Below, in pieces: positions 4,607-6,169 of a stretch of 6,169 bases of DNA. The stretch lies in the NCBI GenBank assembly GCA_030672465.1, contig DAOVGJ010000173.1, forward strand, positions 1 through 6,169. Direction: 5' to 3'. Position 1 is the stretch's first letter. Each line of letters starts with the position of its first letter. The notes beneath the pieces were generated by a model that had not been told where the DNA came from, searched no databases, and saw only the letters and a list, made by a program, of their open reading frames with translations. The stretch comes from Pseudomonadota bacterium. Lineage in GTDB: Bacteria > Desulfobacterota > BSN033 > WVXP01 > G020346125. The translations under genes were made by a program, and so were the position numbers.

Positions 4607-5424
4607 AAAGATCCTCCAGGAAACGCCGAAAACACGACCAGGCCGATCACTCCCCCCGTTGTCGCCAGGGAGAGATACCCTTCCCGCCCCAATCCTTCAC
4701 CCTTGCGCGGAGGCCACCTGGTACCTTCCCCGTAACCCCTTGCAGCCAGCGCATCCCCGATGCCATGAGCCCTCCTCAAGCTGTTGGCCAGCAGGGGAAC
4801 TAATATGGGCAAAACCATTTTGGTTCGTTGTAAAAAGCCTCCTTCATCAAAATGAACCCCCCTGGCCCTCTGGGCTTTGGTAATCCGTTCGACCTCTTGC
4901 AAAAAGAGGGGTACATATCTCATCGAAATCATCACCATGATAGCAATATCATCAATGGGAACACGGAAAATCCTCAGGGGGGAGAGGAGTCGAAAAACCC
5001 CCTTTGCCAACTCCATGGGAGACGTTGTCAGGGTGAGGATCGATGAAAAGATGATGGATAAGGCCACTTGAAACGAAATCAAGGCCCCCTCCCTAAGTCC
5101 TGAATACGTCATCTCCATGAAACCGATACGCAAGGGGAAGATCGGGCGCCCCGGCACAACGAGGAAATGGATGAGAAAGATGAAAAGAAAGAGCCAGATA
5201 AAAGGCCTCATCCCTCGCAGGATATACCTGAGGGGAAGTTTCGATTGCCTCACGACCCAAATCGAGAAAAAGAACGCAATGGCGAGGGCAGTGAGTTCGT
5301 GGGCCAAAAAGATGGTGATGATTAAGGCAATCAACTCGATAATCTTGGCGCCTGCATCAATCCGATGAACGGCTGAACCCGTGGGCATATATTGCCCCAA
5401 GGTGATGTCCCGATAAAATTTCAT
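4603..5424 (-). CDS. ecfT: Energy-coupling factor transporter transmembrane protein EcfT
   Basis: Membrane scaffold of ECF-type importers of vitamins or transition metals (CbiQ/BioN-like), linking a substrate-binding S-component to a pair of EcfA ATPases. It has 273 residues, normal for EcfT. The N-terminal run QYMPTGSAVHRIDAGAKI (11-28) is typical. Hydrophobic segments lie near 28-57, 73-91, 112-133 and 158-176, with a final helix at about 251-270. The two Ala-Arg-Gly motifs of the coupling helices are present: QRARG (185-189) and AARG (227-230). ATG at 5424 has GGTGAGG 5 bases upstream. The stop overlaps the TTG start of the DHH gene. No EcfA or S-component is in the window, so it is a solitary EcfT here and its substrate is unknown. 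A transcription terminator ends 13 bases upstream of the start. Confidence 0.9.
   Translation of the reverse strand: MKFYRDITLGQYMPTGSAVHRIDAGAKIIELIALIITIFLAHELTALAIAFFFSIWVVRQSKLPLRYILRGMRPFIWLFLFIFLIHFLVVPGRPIFPLRIGFMEMTYSGLREGALISFQVALSIIFSSILTLTTSPMELAKGVFRLLSPLRIFRVPIDDIAIMVMISMRYVPLFLQEVERITKAQRARGVHFDEGGFLQRTKMVLPILVPLLANSLRRAHGIGDALAARGYGEGTRWPPRKGEGLGREGYLSLATTGGVIGLVVFSAFPGGSF
4613..4617 (-). promoter_or_regulatory. Ribosome binding site for the DHH gene within ecfT
   Basis: GGAGG on the minus strand lies 6 bases before the TTG at 4606 and supports that unusual start codon despite its overlap with the ecfT stop. Confidence 0.75.
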
Positions 5425-5437
5425 TCAGTCCTCACCT

Positions 5438-5474
5438 AAAAAGGGGCTATGATTGCATCTCCCTCATAGCCCCT
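5438..5474 (-). terminator. Rho-independent terminator after rpsA
   Basis: On the minus strand AGGGGCTATGA (5474-5464) and TCATAGCCCCT (5452-5442) form a perfect 11-base stem with an 11-base loop, followed at once by a run of five T (5442-5438, the first overlapping the stem end). This is the expected terminator for rpsA. It lies 35 bases after the rpsA stop and only 13 bases before the ecfT start codon, next to the ecfT ribosome binding site. Confidence 0.85.
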
Positions 5475-5509
5475 CACTACACCGATAGCTTAATGGGGGT
5501 AACAGGCGG

Positions 5510-6169
5510 TTACGTTTCCCCCTGAGTTCCCTGATCGGAAGGCGTTTCGGCCGAATCAGCGGTGGATTCTTCTGCCTCCTTCCCGTTATCCTGCTCCTCC
5601 TTCCTGGCCTTCTTCTTGGCCTTCTTCTCCATCTCCTCCTGGATTAACCGTCCAAGACTTGGAGCTGCCGATTCCTGGGAGGCCATATACCTCTTGACTT
5701 CATCCTTTTCATCCTTCTCCTTGAGACTCCTAATGCTCAGGCCGATCTTTCGCTCCTTGGGATCTACGTTGATCACCATGGCCGAAACCGTCTCCCCCAC
5801 CCTTACGACATCAGATGGATTTTCCACCTTCTCCTTGCTGAGCTCGGAGACATGGATTAAACCCTCGATGCCGTCCTCCAACTCTATGAACACCCCGAAG
5901 TCGGTGATATTGGTAACCTTGCCCTCTACCCGGTCACCGATATGGTATCTGCTCGGGATCTCCTCCCACGGGTCTGCCGTAAGCTGCTTGATCCCCAGGG
6001 AAAACCTCTCGTTCCCCCGATCGATATTGAGGACAATCGCCTCAACCTCCTGTCCCTTTTTATAAATCTCTGCGGGATCCTTAACTTTCTTCGTCCAGGA
6101 CATCTCCGAGATATGAATGAGGCCATCAATGCCCTCATCGAAGCCGACAAATACCCCGAAGTCGGTAAT
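5510..6169 (-). CDS. rpsA: 30S ribosomal protein S1, C-terminal part (5' end outside window)
   Basis: S1 binds mRNA on the 30S subunit and helps initiation. The frame stays open to the window edge, so the ATG at 6103 is internal; 219 residues are visible. The first 62 are most of one S1 repeat (ITDFGVFVGFDEGIDGLIH, then ERFSLGIKQL). A full second repeat spans about residues 78-150 (IGDRVEGKVTNITDFGVF, then KIGLSIRSL). The remaining roughly 70 residues form a charged tail: a lysine- and glutamate-rich stretch (EEMEKKAKKKARKEEQ) followed by an acidic, Ser/Thr-rich end, probably disordered. The tandem repeats with DFGVF and GLIH cores match the C-terminal repeats of bacterial S1. Another S1-repeat protein cannot be fully excluded from a fragment. 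A strong terminator follows. Confidence 0.88.
   Translation of the reverse strand: MTDFGVFVGFDEGIDGLIHISEMSWTKKVKDPAEIYKKGQEVEAIVLNIDRGNERFSLGIKQLTADPWEEIPSRYHIGDRVEGKVTNITDFGVFIELEDGIEGLIHVSELSKEKVENPSDVVRVGETVSAMVINVDPKERKIGLSIRSLKEKDEKDEVKRYMASQESAAPSLGRLIQEEMEKKAKKKARKEEQDNGKEAEESTADSAETPSDQGTQGET

Noticed and set aside
5562..6065. Plus-strand open frame opposite rpsA
   Set aside because: The opposite strand carries clear S1 repeats; the plus-strand product is Ser/Phe-rich shadow sequence.

Overview
The window looks like chromosomal DNA of a Gram-negative-type anaerobe of moderate GC. A desulfobacterotal (former deltaproteobacterial) source is my best guess, from the tungstate-specific uptake system, the style of ribosomal protein S1 and the character of the intergenic repeats. 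Nothing in the sequence proves that lineage. I see no phage, IS or CRISPR material.

Left half (1-2922): a complete tungstate ABC importer, split into two divergent units. tupB (permease) and tupC (ATPase, cut by the window edge) run leftward. tupA (periplasmic tungstate-binding protein) runs rightward. Between tupB and tupA lie 518 bases holding two divergent sigma70-type promoters, each with a 17-base spacer and the same -10 hexamer TACATT. Between them are three TAAC repeats phased at exactly 10 bases, and a perfect 10-base palindrome sits just downstream of the tupB promoter. The tupA transcript should carry a leader of about 350 nt with repeated TGAAGCGAA words and several potential hairpins. 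TupA would hand tungstate to TupB, with TupC powering transport; the TOBE-like C-terminus of TupC suggests the ATPase may also sense the oxyanion.

Middle (2923-3604): tupA converges on a Nudix hydrolase gene. The gap holds 19 degenerate heptamers (consensus YATTNGT) in unbroken 7-base register, and the array encodes the last residues and stop codon of the Nudix protein. A gap of 82 bases without an evident gene separates nudix from the next gene.

Right half (3605-6169): a leftward set of rpsA (3' part only), a strong intrinsic terminator, ecfT (energy-coupling factor transmembrane subunit) and a DHH/DHHA1 phosphoesterase. The last two overlap by four bases (TTGA) and are probably translationally coupled. 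The terminator ends only 13 bases before the ecfT start codon, leaving no room for a separate promoter, so ecfT-DHH probably depends on read-through or on a promoter inside the rpsA end. No EcfA ATPase or S-component lies within the window.

Most genes belong to known families. The less ordinary signals are the tup control region, the repeat-rich tupA leader, the heptamer array and the terminator-ecfT junction.
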